NCBI GenBank assembly: GCA_919902665.1
Contig: CAKKRK010000028.1
Coordinates: 17,668 to 81,667, forward strand
From: Nitrospiraceae bacterium
GTDB lineage: Bacteria > Nitrospirota > Nitrospiria > Nitrospirales > Nitrospiraceae
Reading direction: 5' to 3'
Length of the DNA: 64,000 nucleotides
Part shown: positions 63,713-64,000 of the stretch, in pieces
Layout of the letters: each line of letters begins with the position of its first letter
How positions within the stretch are numbered: the stretch's first letter is position 1
Made by a program: the position numbers and the translations under genes
The notes under the pieces: model-generated
Told to the model about the DNA's origin: nothing
Databases searched by the model: none
What the model saw: only the letters and a program-made list of their open reading frames with translations

Positions 63713-64000
63713 CACACTGTGAATTGAAGCTTGTAGTGCACCACTGCCGGTCTGGGCGAAGACTGCTGTCGGCATTGAGGGGAACGAAACGGGACAGGGT
63801 GCAGTATGTACGCACAGAGGACGTGCCCCATGCGTCTGGGGGGCGGTCATTTTGTAGGTATTGCAACGCTCCTGGAGCTTACGCTGTCAGTCGGTGCTAT
63901 TTCACCGGTGCCAATTTTACCATGAATACGCCGACCCCTCTCGTGATAGTCACCTGCCCAGCCCGGCTCAACCGACCCACTTCCTGAAAGAGGTCGTTCC
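63713..64000. other. Window end after the RND gene
   Basis: No supported gene. A 92-aa Cys/His/Arg-rich ORF at 63709-63987 overlaps the RND stop (ATGA) but resembles no family and looks like chance. No terminator hairpin was recognised. Confidence 0.4.

Noticed and set aside
63709-63987. 92-aa ORF overlapping the RND stop by ATGA
   Set aside because: Composition is unlike a folded protein and no family is recognised; the overlap alone is weak evidence.

Overview
The window is about 64 kb of a moderately GC-rich bacterial chromosome, densely packed with genes in short operons that often overlap by 4 nt (ATGA or GTGA). No rRNA, insertion sequence or CRISPR array was seen. The gene content suggests a Nitrospira-like bacterium (phylum Nitrospirota). 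The signs are a chlorite-dismutase-family haem protein, gene orders such as yicC-gmk-rpoZ-coaBC and recA-recX-alaS-ruvX-mltG, exported IPT/TIG and YCF48-type proteins, and a class 1A dihydroorotate dehydrogenase. This assignment is inference from gene content; no marker-gene phylogeny was possible.

Layout. 1-9 kb is housekeeping: hflX (cut by the window edge), nth, yicC, gmk, rpoZ, coaBC, a TPR protein, then aroQ, efp, accB and accC behind a good sigma70-type promoter. 9.2-12.5 kb is a MacA/MacB-type tripartite exporter. 12.5-16.4 kb, on the minus strand, holds two operons: a HTH / MraZ / RusA / HD-GYP set and comF-fmdB. 16.5-21.2 kb has a LolD-like ATPase, class 1A pyrD, a small LuxR-type regulator and a large FtsX-type permease.

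22.0-32.1 kb is a defence island. A complete type I restriction-modification system (hsdM, hsdS, hsdR) is interleaved with a DUF1016/PD-(D/E)XK nuclease, a HEPN protein carrying RX4HXY, an HsdS whose N-terminus is a MNT nucleotidyltransferase carrying GSX10DXD, a small unknown protein plus a DUF1828/DUF1829-like protein, and an Abi_C-like protein. Most junctions overlap. The island ends next to a tRNA-Met(CAT) gene whose 3' end points into it. The fusion of a HEPN-MNT (type VII toxin-antitoxin-like) antitoxin to the restriction specificity subunit is the strongest candidate here for an undescribed arrangement.

32.6-45.5 kb is mixed and partly accessory: an SDR, a predicted outer-membrane barrel, an OB-fold exported protein with a near-leaderless promoter, unknown proteins, a Cld-family protein with a clear terminator, cinA-thpR, two paralogous exported ankyrin proteins, an Old Yellow Enzyme, a Phd/RelE-type toxin-antitoxin pair with a perfect 22-bp palindrome, a membrane HEPN protein and a PilZ protein. 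45.5-53.9 kb is recA, recX, alaS, ruvX, mltG, deoC, a divergent deoB-like gene and ridA. 54.1-56.3 kb is a three-gene signalling operon (small DUF3391-like protein, HDOD, degenerate receiver-GGDEF). 56.3-59.1 kb encodes exported IPT/TIG and YCF48-type proteins. 59.5-63.7 kb is an RND efflux pair.
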